A DNA stretch of 63,724 nucleotides. Source: Scenedesmus sp. ARA3. Taxonomy: Eukaryota > Chlorophyta > Chlorophyceae > Sphaeropleales > Scenedesmaceae. A model generated the notes under the pieces. That model was not told the origin of the DNA. It did no database searches and saw only the letters and a program-made list of their open reading frames with translations. How positions within the stretch are numbered: position 1 is the stretch's first letter; every line of letters starts with the position of its first letter. The stretch spans positions 1 through 63,724 of the forward strand of contig RWJK01000354.1 of assembly GCA_004335835.1 (NCBI GenBank). The letters run 5' to 3'. Shown piece by piece: positions 24,901 through 35,002 of the stretch. The position numbers and the translations under genes are program-made.

Positions 24901-27900
24901 GGTGACAACCCGCTGGTGCAGATCCACGACCAGGGTGCGGGAGGCAACTGCAATGTGGTCAAGGAGATTATCTACCCCCTGGGTGGCGAGATCGACGTGC
25001 GCGCTGTCAAGGTGGGTTCACAAGCTAGTGATGATGTGTGAGGATGACGTCTCCAGACAGATGGAGGCATGCTTAGGCATGCTGACGTGTTCGGCGTAAG
25101 CTGTATTAAGTGCACATAGCTCAGTGCAGCGATGCGGGGGTGCATGCCTGGCAGCCCCAGGTGCATGCTTGCCGGATTCTCTCGGGTCTGCTCCTGTTTC
25201 CTTTCCGATCCAATTAAGTCGCTTTGCCGCCGCTGGATGTTGATCCTGACTGATGCTGTGATGTTTGCACGTCTTGTAGCTGACGCTGTGTATTTGATAC
25301 CCGCACCTCACAGGTCGGTGATGAGACGATGAGCGTGCTGGAGATTTGGGGCGCAGAGTACCAGGAGAACGACTGCCTGCTGATCAAGCCGGAGAGCAGG
25401 GGGCTGCTGGAGGCCATCTGCGAGCGCGAGCGCTGCCTCATGCAGGTGGGCTGACTGCTGCTGCCGCTGCGTGCCTTGCGGCGCTTGTGGTGTGCTGTGT
25501 GTTGTGCAGCACATGGCTTGTATGTGTACCACTTGCCTCGTGTTGTGCTGTGAAGCCCGTAGTGTGTCGTCCTGTGCCCAGCTGTAGGCACACTGGGCTA
25601 ATGGCTTGTTAGCCTCAGTAAGCCACTGTGAAGTTGAGGATGTGCGTATTACAGTGTGATCCGTGCATGTCTGTGTATGGTTATGGTGCGCCAAGAACAT
25701 TGCAGGTGTGCTGCCGGCTTGCTGTGATGCTTTCACAAAATATACATGTTAGACTACCGACCGGCTTCGGCTGGGCTGAGTTAAACTTTATTCCGTGACT
25801 GAGCAAGTGCTGGCAGCAGCAGGCGTGAATTGGCAGACGTTTCTTTTGTCTTGTGCTGTGTGTGCTGCGGCTTGATAACTCAAGCCACTTCTGTGTGCAT
25901 GTGCAATGCTAGTCTGCTGGACTGCTTGGGTCCGGCCGTAATGTGCTCTGTGTGTGAGGCAGCAGAACAATCTGTTGTTTGCTGAGCTGTGTGCTGCTGG
26001 CGCTGATGATTTCAACCATTTATGCAGAACCACGGTTATGACTGCAGAAAATTAGACTACAATTCTCTGAGCCATGCACCACACAGCACACTCTGCCTTC
26101 ACCCCTGTCTCTGCCGGTTACCACCCACGTGCATTGTCAACGACTCAACCTGCTTCCAGTTGCTCACCTCGCTGCTGCTGCTGCTGCTGCTGCTTGTCAT
26201 CTGGCGCCTTGGTGTCCTTGCTGCTGCAGGTGATCGGCACCATTGACGGCTCAGGGCGTGTGACGCTGGTTGACAAGCTGGCGGAGCCAGGCACACCCAC
26301 ACCAGTGGACCTCAACTTGGACCAGGTGGGTTAGAATAACATTCATACAGCAGCAAAACTCTTAATGATGTAGGTGGGTGATGCTTGCTGGTTTTGGGGG
26401 ACCACTGGACGAGCGGGGCGTGCATATCAGTCGCATCATTGTTCCTGCAGTGTGGTCGCTGCTGGTGCTAGTCGCTGACCCCTTCCCCTGCATGCACATC
26501 GCCTCTTTGCGCAGAGCAGTGCAGCTGTCGCTAGCTGTCACCGCTGAAGTCTGATAAGGAAACCGCTGAGGTCTGATTGTTAAATGTGGTCAATGTATTC
26601 TTTGTGGCCGCAGGTGCTAGGCAAGATGCCCAACAAGACCTTCACCTTCAACACCGCCACCCCGCAGCTGCAGCCGCTGGCGCTGCCTGCAGGCACCAGC
26701 CCTCAGGCTGCGCTGGAGCGTGTGCTGCGGCTGCCCAGCGTGGGCAGCAAGCGCTTCCTCACCACTAAGGTGGACCGCCACGTCACAGGTGAGGCCACAG
26801 GTCATCAATGGGTGTTTGTTATCAATGGGTGTTTGTTGAAGAGTTATGGTTGATTGGGTCAATGCGGGGCTGTATCTTATCGATTGTGTGACCCAGACAG
26901 ATGCGGGACGTATGTTTGGATCTGCTGGTAGGTGTGTAATTCTGTAGCGTTGAGTGCGGTGGCGTGTGTGCTGGCGCTTTGTAAGTTCTGGTGTGTGTGG
27001 CAGCGGCTGCGGGCTTTCCGAGGATGTCACAATTCCATGCTAATTCTTAGGCCCTCGGGCCGTGCAGAGAACTCTTTCAACCAAGATCTGCACTGAGGAA
27101 AGCCACCTTGCCAGAGCCTCTCGTCTTTTTTGTATAATTTAGCAGCACTTGTGTCGTATGGCATGCATTGGCATGTGCCACTCAAAGCATAACCTGTGTT
27201 TGGCATCGCTGCCAGACATCTTCCCTCACCCACAACACACCTCCCTTGCTTGCTCCCCACCCACAGGCCTCGTGGCTCAGCAGCAGTGCGTGGGCCCTCT
27301 GCAGCTGCCCATCTCTGATGTGGCAGTCTTTGCACAGTCCCACCAAGACCACACAGGCCTGGCCACATCCATTGGAGAGCAGCCACTTAAGGGCCTGCTA
27401 GACCCTGCAGTCATGGCAAGGATGTCAATGGGTGAAGCGCTGACTAACCTGTGCTGGGCTGCTGCCACGAGCCTTGCTGATGTGAAGGCGAGTGTGAACT
27501 GGATGTATGCGGCCAAGATGAAGAGCGAGGGCGCTGCCATGTACGAGGCTGCCTGCGCGCTGAGGTGAGGCGGCTGACAGAGAGACGTTTATTGAAAGGT
27601 TTTGGGGTTGGCTGGTATCTGGCTTGCCAAGCGTGGTGCAGGTTGTGTATTTGTTGTGGTGAACGTGCTGACCGTTGCATACATATTGTGCATGATGTTT
27701 TGCATGTAAATAGGTCCGCGTGCATGCGCCTAGCTGCGCGTGTTTTTGTGCCATATGTGTCGGTGCGGCTGCCGTGGGCCGCGGTGTGTGCTGTGATGAT
27801 CTACCCCAATCATGCCAGTTCTGCTGCTGAGAACACAGTGCTGATAACCTTGGGTAATCGCAAAGTCTGAGCACACTTTTAGTTGGTGTTGGTGTTAGCA

Positions 27901-30900
27901 AGGTGTTGGTAAAGTTGACTCAGCAGGCTCCTCAATGTTTACTTGTAGTGACAAACTGACATCGATGCATCAGCTTACTTACTAGTGTTTGTTAGTTGTG
28001 ATGGCATGGGTGCTGCCGCTGATGAGACTACACAACTATTCATGCGTGTCAGTTGAGGCACGCCGTGGGCTTCCCACGGCAACGCCGCTGATATAACCCT
28101 AATCTTCTCTCTGAGGCAAACAACCAAGCATTGCATTTGCACCCTTATATGCGGTGCCTGCACGTCTATAGCTGTTGCTGTGGCAGTCGCCTGCCTTTTT
28201 TGTGGTTACACTGCATGTGTGCCTGCAGCCTCTGCAGGTGTGTGCTGGGTGCAGGGTGTGGGTGCCTCATAGCCGGCTGATGATGCAGATTCTTATATTT
28301 GCTACTCTTGAGTTACTCAATGACGATATTTTCACCAAGATCTCTGAGGCCGGCCAGCAGCAGCAGCACGCATGTTGGATCTCCGCATGTTCCGCACAAC
28401 AGCAGCACCTGCTGCATTTTTTGTGTGGACTACTTTGCTCATAACGCAGCATCCTGTCAGCCGTCCGCTTTGCTGCTCTCGGCAGCAACCTACAACACCT
28501 CTATTCAAATATTTCTATATTTGATCATCTCCACTCTGCAGGGACGCCATGATTGAGCTGGAGTGCGCCTGCGATGGCGGCAAGGACAGCCTCTCCATGG
28601 CAGCAGCAGCAGGCGGAGAGACAGTCATGGCACCAGGCAACCTGGTCGTCTCAGCCTACGTGGGCTGCCCAGACATCACCAAGGTCGTCACACCTGATCT
28701 GAAGCTGGCGGCGGCTGGCGGCGTGCTGCTGCATGTTGACCTGGCATCAGTGCCAGGGGCCCGGCGGCTGGGTGGCAGCGCGCTTGCGCAGGCGTACAAT
28801 CAGATCGGTGACGACTGCCCGGATGTGCAGCCAGGGCAGCTGAAGGCTGCGTGGGGTGCTGTGCAGTCGCTGATCGACCAGGGGCTGGTGTCGGCAGGGC
28901 ATGACATCAGTGACGGCGGCATTGCCACAACGCTGCTGGAGATGGCCTTTGCAGGTAGGTTGGTGTTGTGGATGTATTTGTGGCTTGTTCTGTGCAAGTT
29001 GATAGCAGCCATGTCACTGTGTGGCAATCAGGCGCTGCAGCGTACTCGACACTCGCGCAGGGCAGCAGGAAGAGCCAACTGGTACTGTGTGCTGTGTTTT
29101 GTATGTTTGTGTGTTGCACCCACCAGGTGCAGCCTGTTGATGGTCTGGTCTGGCGGACACCTAGAGTCACTCGCATGTCAATACCCGTGGCATGACGCAG
29201 CGCTTACTCCCGCCTAGAGCACAGCTGTCGCGTTTGGGGGCAGCAGTCGGCTGCAGCACACACGCCTGCAGCCGCTGCCCCCAGCGCTGCCATACCTTGT
29301 TTTGGTCCTCGCACAGTTGCCCTGTTGCAATGTGGCCCCGGTTACTTCGTTGCTGGTCTGTGCATGGCTGCCAGCCGCAACTACAGCTGGCCGGCATGGA
29401 AGCGTCCCTTCGCCTGTTGGCTGTACACATGCTGTTGCTGCTGCCTCTGCTGATCACTCCACTGTCACCATGCCTTGCCACCCTCACTTGCCTTGCCTAC
29501 TTGGCTGCTGCTGCTGCATCATCATGTCACAATACATCAGGCAACTGCAGCATCAGCGTGGACTCGCCTACCCCAGCAGCATCCCTCGACTCTGCTGACT
29601 CCCCTATTCTTCCCCGCTTTGCTGCTGCTGCTGCTGCTGCTTCACATCAGGCAACTGCGGCATCAGCGTGGACCTGCCAACCCCAGCAGCAGCAGCATCC
29701 CCGGAGCTGGCTCCCTTTGCTGCTCTCTTTGCCGAGGAGCTGGGCCTTGTCCTTGAGGTGTCACCAGACAATGCAGCACTGGCCAGCAGCCTGTTCAACC
29801 AGGCAGGCGTGCCCTGCAGCATCATTGGAAAGGTGCTGCCAGAGCAGACTGTGGAGCTGCATGTGGGCGGCGGGGCGGTGCTGGGCGGCAACACGGCTGC
29901 GCTGCGCGACGTGTGGGAGGAGACCAGCTTCGCACTGGAGCGGCTGCAGGTGCGGCTCTTGTGTTTGTTTGAGTCTGTAAAAGCGTTTGCTGTGATGAGC
30001 TGTGGGTCAGTCAGTAGCTGCTGCCTGTCCTACGCAGCGTTGTCTGGTATCATGGACACAGCAGCTCCTGCAGCATCTATGTTCGGTTCAATCGCTGCAC
30101 CAGGGTTTTGAGCCAGAGATGTGCGTTGACAATCTGTCATTGCTGCTGCTGCAGGCTGCTGAGGAGTGCGTTGACGAGGAGCAGTCTGGACTTAAGGGCA
30201 GGACCGCGCCCAAGTGGACGCTGCCCTTTACTCCCAGCTTCACCCCCGCTGACAAGATGAGCAGCGCAGACAAGGTGGGCCTGCAGCGCTGTGCTGTCAT
30301 GCAGCTGGGGCTCTGCCACTGCTGCTGGTGCTGGTCCTGTTGTGTAGCAAGCAGCAGCCGGTCTGCAGCATCCTGGTTGCCACTGGAGGCAGCCTCGGTG
30401 CTTGCAATCAGTTCCCCGTGCAGCGGCTGTTAAATATTGTTGCAGTTTCTGACTTTTACTGCTGCTTATGCTGCCGCGCAGGTGCGCGTGGCGGTCATCC
30501 GTGAGGAGGGCAGCAACGGCGACCGTGAGATGGCTGCTGCCGTGTATGCAGCTGGCATGGAGCCGTGGGACATCACCATGAGTGACCTCATTGCAGGTGA
30601 GCAGAGCTCAGCCGACATTGGGTTGGTGGTTGGCGGTGAAGGATTGTCTTCAATCAGAGGTGGATAGGTGACAGGTGTCTTCTGGTGCTGACCGCAGCCT
30701 TGTACACGACTCGGCCATCAACGGCTGCAACCATAAATCCTGCTATGAGCGCCGCGTCGCTTTCAAGCTGTTCCATACAAACGCAAAGAACATGTCACTC
30801 AACATCTGTTGACCTTTTGCTGTCTCCTGCAGGCCGCGCACAGCTGGACAGCTTCCGTGGCATCATCTTTGTGGGCGGCTTCTCCTACGCTGACGTGCTG

Positions 30901-33557
30901 GACAGCGCCAAGGGCTGGGCGGGCACCATCCGCTTCAACGACAAGGTGCTGCAGCAGTTCCAGGACTTCTACAACAGGTGGGTGCGCTGCTGCGGGTGCT
31001 GCGCTGCATGCTCTAGGTGTGCTCTGTTGATGGTGTGGATCTGCGGCGTGTTGCTGGGTTGGCGAGTGAGGCACATGATACGTCAGGCACGTCCTGTGCT
31101 GCTGCATGCTTCACCAGCCTCGACAAATGCACAGCCTTGAGCCTGTGCATGCTGCAAACAGCTGCTGACATGTATGCTGCCCGCTGTGCTATGTTTGAAT
31201 GTCACCACATCGCAGGCCTGACACCTTCAGCCTGGGCATCTGCAACGGCTGCCAGCTGATGGCGCTGCTGGGCTGGGTGCCCGCCACAGCAGCCAAGGAG
31301 GGAGGCGTGGCGGCACAGCTGCAGGACCTGCAGCAGCCGCGCTTCGTGCACAACAAGTCCGGCAGGTGAGGCGGCACACAACGCTGCAGCGGCCGCAAGT
31401 AGTTAGCCAGTTGCCATGTAGCTTCAGCCTCCTTGCATCCTGCCTTCCGCTCACGTGTGATCTGGGCAGGTGAGGTTGGTGCATATGTAGGGCTGCAGCA
31501 GCACAAACCAGCTAGCTTGCACAAACTAGCTAGCTTGCACTCTTGCCTTGATCTCTCGCACCTGTTTGTTGTTTCATGCGCGTGCGCTAAACCTTACATG
31601 TATCCTGGTGTGGTGCGCCGCAGGTTTGAGAGCCGCTGGATCAACGTGCAGATCGCTGACGACTCTCCCAGCCTGTGGCTGGCTGGCATGGGTGGCTCCA
31701 CCATTGGCGTGTGGGCTGCACACGGAGAGGGCCAGGTGCTGTTCCCTGAGCCTGCAGTGCAGGCAGCAGTGCTGGACAAGAAGCTGGCTCCTATCAGGTG
31801 AGGGACAGTCGCCAGTGGTTGTTTCTGTGTGTTTATGTATGCGACTTTGGTGTACTTGCTGCTGTTACCGCTGGGTTTGGTCGGTGAAATGTCGTGTGCT
31901 GTTGACATGTTGCAGGAAGAGCTTGGAGTGTTGAGTGGTCTTGGGGGGCATGGTGTGGTTACCCTTGTGGCGCGGTTGATTGACCTGGAATCTGTGTGCT
32001 GCTCTTGCAGCAGGTCCAGCAGCTTGCATGCAGGAGGTCATGCGCAGCATAGTCAGCGATGACCTGTGCTAGCCTGACCTCCTGCTGGTAAGCTGGTGGG
32101 GCGCAGCCTACTGCTCTCTCATTGTATATCGATGCTGCTTGCTTCGCATCAGTGGTGGTGACTGTGTTGGATGTTACCTAGGTCGCACGCTTTGTTTTGC
32201 GCACTGGCTGGGCATGCAGCAGCTTGCCTGCAGAGGGTTGGGATGTAGGGGGAAGGGTCCACGTGCAACAGCGCAACCCCTGATGTGGGATGTGGTTGCA
32301 GGCCTGGTGTAGCCCAGGCACCCCAGCAGAGCCAGCTGATCGGCAGTGGACGGCTTGTTGCTGGGCTGGCTTGTGTAACACTGGTTGAGTTTTGCTGCAG
32401 CACATCCTGAAGTGATCTTGTTGCCTGCAATGGCGACAAGGACGCTTAAGAGTGTGCTGCAGCAAAGATCAACCAGTGCTACACCAGCCAGCCCAGCAAG
32501 AGGCCCTTGTCCTGGAGCACTTGGCGTTGCTTGCCCGTCGCCATGTTTTCCTTGTTGCCATGCTGGTTGCTGAAACTCTTTGAGCAGAGGAGCCTGGCGA
32601 AAGTCACAGCGCTTGCCTTGCTGTTTGCTTCGCATCAACTGTGTTTGCTATGTTGTTCGTTACCTAGGCCGCATACTGTGTAGAGCACCCTGCTGGGCGT
32701 TCAGCAGCTTGAATGCAGAGGGTTGCTGCTCTGGCGAGAACCCTGCCTGGGGACTTCACCTGCAGCAGCCCAACCCTCTGCCTGCAAGCTGATGCAATGC
32801 ATGCTTTTTTTGGCTGGGTAGGATCTGCTGCGTGAAACAGCCTGGCCGTGTGGTTCATTGTGAGTTGTGCATGCCTGGTGTCCGGTTCACCAGCTGACAT
32901 TTGTGCATGTGTGTTGTGTGGGTTGAGCTGTGCTGCCCATCAGGAAAGTGCAGCTGCTGCATGTGAACATGCAGTTTGCAGAGGTTTTAGCATGTGCTAG
33001 TGCATCTGAGCCACCTCGCCTGGCTGCTGCCTGCCTGTGAGGAACAACCCAATCGTTGTTGAGAGCTGAGCCGGCTGGCGGCATGGGAGTGCCGCCTGCT
33101 GCTGACAGACACAACTGGTTCGCTCGACTGAGGCACGGCAGCAGCGGCGTGGCACCATCTTCCATACACAATGATAGCAGCAACACCGCTGCCCACCCTA
33201 TCAATCGCACCATGCTTGCTCACTATCCCTGCCCTGTGCATGTCCCCGTCTGTGCTCTCCTTCCCTGTCCTTTTCTGCTGCTGCAGGTATGTTGACGCGC
33301 AGGGCACACCCACAGAGGCCTACCCCTTCAACCCCAACGGCTCCCCTCTGGGCATTGCAGCGCTGTGCAGTGCAGACGGCCGCCACCTGGCAATGATGCC
33401 CCACCCTGAGCGCTGCTTCCTCACATGGCAGCTGCCATACTACCCTCAGGACATTGGCCTGGAGCCAAAGGGCCCTGCGCCTTGGCTCAAGCTGTTCCAG
33501 AATGCACGGGAGTGGGCGGAGAGCCACGCGGCTGCCGACTCGCAGGAGGAGTTCTGA
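18939..33557 (+). CDS. PURL: Phosphoribosylformylglycinamidine synthase (FGAM synthase), 24 exons
   Basis: This enzyme converts FGAR, glutamine and ATP to FGAM, step 4 of de novo purine synthesis; in plants it is organellar. Exons: 18939-19015, 19092-19159, 19241-19317, 19605-19715, 19926-20242, 20856-21027, 22298-22507, 22832-23021, 23395-23537, 23795-23967, 24417-24588, 24838-25011, 25314-25445, 26230-26325, 26614-26788, 27267-27564, 28542-28954, 29651-29949, 30155-30274, 30482-30596, 30833-30977, 31216-31365, 31624-31797, 33287-33557. They sum to exactly 1423 codons plus stop, the usual large PurL size. The first roughly 70 residues are Arg/Ser-rich, fitting a transit peptide; ATG 18939 is the only Met in its frame. 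Landmarks: IAQSNSEHSRHWFF, TAETHNFPCAVAPYPG, DASNGASDYGNKFGEP, IHDQGAGGNCNVVKE, GGKDSLSM, and a class I glutaminase with GICNGCQ (nucleophile near Cys1235) and HPE (near 1373-1375). Four introns carry snoRNA candidates. Confidence 0.95.
20545..20722. repeat. Long imperfect inverted repeat (fold-back) in intron 5
   Basis: Two arms of about 85 nt (20545-20630 and 20632-20720) are near-complementary around a tata centre, sharing acaccttgcctgccg, tccctgcagtgcact and ggctgcgtca blocks. It looks like a fold-back or MITE-like insertion. It lies just before a duplicated exon 6 acceptor. Confidence 0.85.
20752..20880 (+). repeat. PURL: Duplicated exon 6 acceptor region of PURL
   Basis: The block tgcacctgtctcccactgct...tttgcagtgcgctg occurs twice, 66 bp apart. 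The first acceptor (20789) is followed by non-coding sequence; the second (20855) by the real exon 6, ALTPEEKAAF. Confidence 0.85.
21399..21476 (+). ncRNA. Candidate C/D-box snoRNA in PURL intron 6
   Basis: Terminal stem GCCC (21399-21402) pairs with GGGC (21473-21476). C-like box AAGATGA is at 21404-21410 (one mismatch to RTGATGA) and D box CTGA at 21469-21472. The 12-13 nt before the D box (ttggagacctgaa) are complementary to an LSU rRNA segment that I recall as TTCAGGTCTCCAAGG. The 4-bp stem plus one spacer base before box C is shared with the other candidates here. Confidence 0.65.
21552..21649 (+). ncRNA. Candidate C/D-box snoRNA, repeat copy 1 (PURL intron 6)
   Basis: First of three copies of a 98-nt unit. 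Stem AGGC (21552-21555) pairs with GCCT (21646-21649). C-like box ACGATGA is at 21557-21563 and D box CTGA at 21642-21645. The conserved core ctaatcccagctc, followed by a D'-like tCTG, is complementary with one mismatch to LSU rRNA GAGCTGGGTTTAG. Its stem differs from copies 2 and 3 by a paired change (C/G to T/A), which supports a folded RNA. Confidence 0.7.
21821..21918 (+). ncRNA. Candidate C/D-box snoRNA, repeat copy 2 (PURL intron 6)
   Basis: Stem AGGT (21821-21824) pairs with ACCT (21915-21918). C box GTGATGA at 21826-21832 matches consensus; D box CTGA is at 21911-21914. The core and D'-like guide are the same as in copy 1. Confidence 0.75.
22031..22128 (+). ncRNA. Candidate C/D-box snoRNA, repeat copy 3 (PURL intron 6)
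   Basis: Stem AGGT (22031-22034) pairs with ACCT (22125-22128). C box GTGATGA is at 22036-22042 and D box CTGA at 22121-22124. It is nearly identical to copy 2, 210 bp downstream of it. Confidence 0.75.
22725..22790 (+). repeat. PURL: Echo of PURL exon 8 start
   Basis: Sequence around 22731-22785 (cgccccgacaacaacagcg..., then gactttcaaagac-like) repeats the start of exon 8 at 22832 with substitutions, about 100 bp upstream of it, inside intron 7. Confidence 0.85.
24201..24460 (+). repeat. PURL: Triplicated exon 11 acceptor unit in PURL
   Basis: Three units each carry a pyrimidine-rich tract, ctgcag acceptor and GGVGQIDHRHLEK coding (exon starts 24210, 24312, 24417; periods 102 and 105 bp). 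The first copy reaches TAG after AAGGCC; the second diverges after AAG. Only the third continues to ADGEVGMLVVKIGG. Phase from exon 10 fits all three acceptors. Confidence 0.93.
25729..25806 (+). ncRNA. Possible C/D-box snoRNA in PURL intron 13 (upstream of the pair)
   Basis: Stem TTGC (25729-25732) pairs with GCAA (25803-25806). C-like box GTGATGC (25734-25740) has one mismatch; D box CTGA is at 25799-25802. No rRNA complementarity was recognised, so this is weaker. Confidence 0.45.
25998..26074 (+). ncRNA. Candidate C/D-box snoRNA in PURL intron 13
   Basis: Stem TGGC (25998-26001) pairs with GCCA (26071-26074). C-like box CTGATGA is at 26003-26009 and D box CTGA at 26067-26070. Bases 26054-26065 (agactacaattc) are complementary over 12 nt to GAATTGTAGTCT near the 5' end of plant/algal 25S rRNA, one nt before the D box, a standard geometry for 2'-O-methylation guiding. 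Confidence 0.78.
27012..27104 (+). ncRNA. Candidate C/D-box snoRNA in PURL intron 15
   Basis: A perfect 8-bp terminal stem GGCTTTCC (27012-27019) / GGAAAGCC (27097-27104) encloses a weak C box AGGATGT (27021-27027) and D box CTGA (27093-27096). The sequence before the D box (accaagatctg, then ca) is complementary to LSU rRNA (TG)CAGATCTTGGT, next to the target of the candidate at 28273. The C box is the weak point. Confidence 0.6.
28014..28118 (+). ncRNA. Candidate C/D-box snoRNA in PURL intron 16 (first)
   Basis: Stem TGCC (28014-28017) pairs with GGCA (28115-28118). C-like box CTGATGA is at 28019-28025 and D box CTGA at 28111-28114. An internal hairpin gccgtggg-cttc-cccacggc-like lies at about 28060-28080. 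The pre-D region (aaccctaat) matches SSU rRNA ATTAGGGTT only with a bulge, so the target is uncertain. Confidence 0.55.
28273..28353 (+). ncRNA. Candidate C/D-box snoRNA in PURL intron 16 (second)
   Basis: Stem CCGGC (28273-28277) pairs with GCCGG (28349-28353). C-like box CTGATGA is at 28277-28283 and D box CTGA at 28344-28347. Bases 28333-28343 (caccaagatct) directly abut the D box and are complementary over 11 nt to the conserved LSU rRNA segment AGATCTTGGTG. Confidence 0.75.
29530..29720 (+). repeat. PURL: Echo of PURL exon 18 start
   Basis: acatcaggcaactgc(a/g)gcatcagcgtgga occurs before (acceptor 29540) and at the real exon 18 (29651), 110 bp apart. The copy reads NCSISVDSPTPAASL and runs into TGA. 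Confidence 0.9.
32164..32790. repeat. Diverged duplicate blocks flanking the intron 23 hairpin
   Basis: A block at about 32170-32245 (ttacctagg-cgca...agcagcttg-ctgcagagggttg) recurs at about 32650-32730 on either side of the hairpin. An inverted copy of the last part lies at about 32763-32790. This fits a composite or nested repeat insertion that lengthened intron 23 to 1489 bp. Confidence 0.6.
32358..32500. repeat. Long inverted repeat in PURL intron 23
   Basis: Arms of about 68 nt beginning ttgctgggctggct... and ending ...agccagcccagcaa fold around a 6-nt loop (tgcaat) with roughly 80-85% pairing. This is a hairpin of fold-back element or miRNA-precursor type; no coding content. Confidence 0.85.
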
Positions 33558-35002
33558 GCAGCGGCAGCAGGCGGTTTGACCAGGGTTTGACCAGCAGCTG
33601 GAAGCGTTGCTGCTGCTGGGAGAAGCTGGTGTGACTGCAGGGCTGCTTTTTGTGCAATGCAGAGCCCGCTGGCGCTTGTGAGGTGCTGATTGTGGCATTT
33701 TCAGGCACGGGGTTTGGGGAGGGTGGGTAGATAGGCGGGTCTGGCGGGTGGGGAGTGTTGTGGACTGCATGTGCATGTTTCGTATGCGCGCACGCATGAG
33801 CGGGCAGGCTTGGGGTGTTGCTGCAGCTGGCTGCCGCTGGCAGCAGCGCTTGTGGTTTTGCTGTTCACATGCGTAATCTGGTTGATTTATGTGCAGAATT
33901 TGGTCCTCTGTTTTTCCAGTTCAACTTGTCCATGTGTCAAGCGAACGTCCAGCGGGCTGCTGGTGTGTACAATATCTAGCAGACGTGACACGATACACAT
34001 TGTACATGCCGTGCGCGACAAACACTACAGATCACAACAAGTGGCAGCTGCTTTACCTTTGTTTGGGAAGTCAGCCGATGTGTGGCCTCGTTGCTAAGCG
34101 TGTAGGGTGAGCTGGAATGCTCCCGGTTCTATGTTTTGTTGGGCTGGCGTCGCTCGTTCCAGCCAGCTGATTGCTGGTCATGAACTGCAGCTGGCTGTCA
34201 TGATTTTGCAAAACTGCAGGCTGCCAAGACCTCGCGCGTGAGGTGCCCTTGGTGACAGCTCATGGTGATGTGTCACGACAGTGGCGGCTGCACTTTTGTG
34301 GGGGCACAGGCGCAGGGTTCACTCACCGCTGGTGCGGTGGCTTTTGTGCAGCATCATTGGAATGTGTTCTAACCCCGGGCTAGCTGGATTTGACTGCTGG
34401 TCAGCATGTCTAGTGTGCTTTGTGACCTGCAACTCTTTATCATGCTTTCTCAGCATGGTGCAGGGCGGTGGTAACCTTTGCGCTGTCAGTGTGTCTTCAA
34501 TGGGCTATCTCCAGTGCCAGACATGTTAGTGAACAATATGCTGGATTTTGTTGTTACAAAGTGTGCTTCCTGCAACTCTTTACAGAGCTGGCCTGCGCGG
34601 CCCGTCCTGTGCGTGCCACATGCTAGTACGACTGAGTTGGCAACACACGGTCGTGCCCAGCGTCAAGACAGGCCAGGAGGCCATCCAGAGCCATCCAGAG
34701 CCTAAATCAAGGTTGAAGTAACAACTCCTGCACATCTGTTCTTTGTCACTCAAAGCGCCAGTGCGGGATCTCTAGTCCGCCGTTCAAACTTTCGTTGGTA
34801 AGGGTTGTGCGCTCAGCATGACTCTGCCTGGCTAGTCGCGCAAACACTAAGCTGGTTGTATTCAACTTGTAAAAGCGCTGCATCTCACGTGCATCACCTC
34901 TGTAGTAGCAGTGCGTGGCACTCGTTCGTGTATGCTTGCTTGTTTAGCTCGTAAAGCATACAATCGTTTTTCTACAAGTCAAATAACCAACTACTAAGCA
35001 GC
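33558..35002. other. Intergenic PURL / LPA3-like gene
   Basis: No coding exon is seen on either strand. TGTAA-type motifs occur (for example about 34867), but the purine synthase 3' end cannot be fixed. A short tandem agagccatcc duplication lies near 34680-34700. Confidence 0.45.

Noticed and set aside
32010..32060. C/D snoRNA candidate around cagcgatgacctg in PURL intron 23
   Set aside because: Boxes are too close together and no terminal stem forms.
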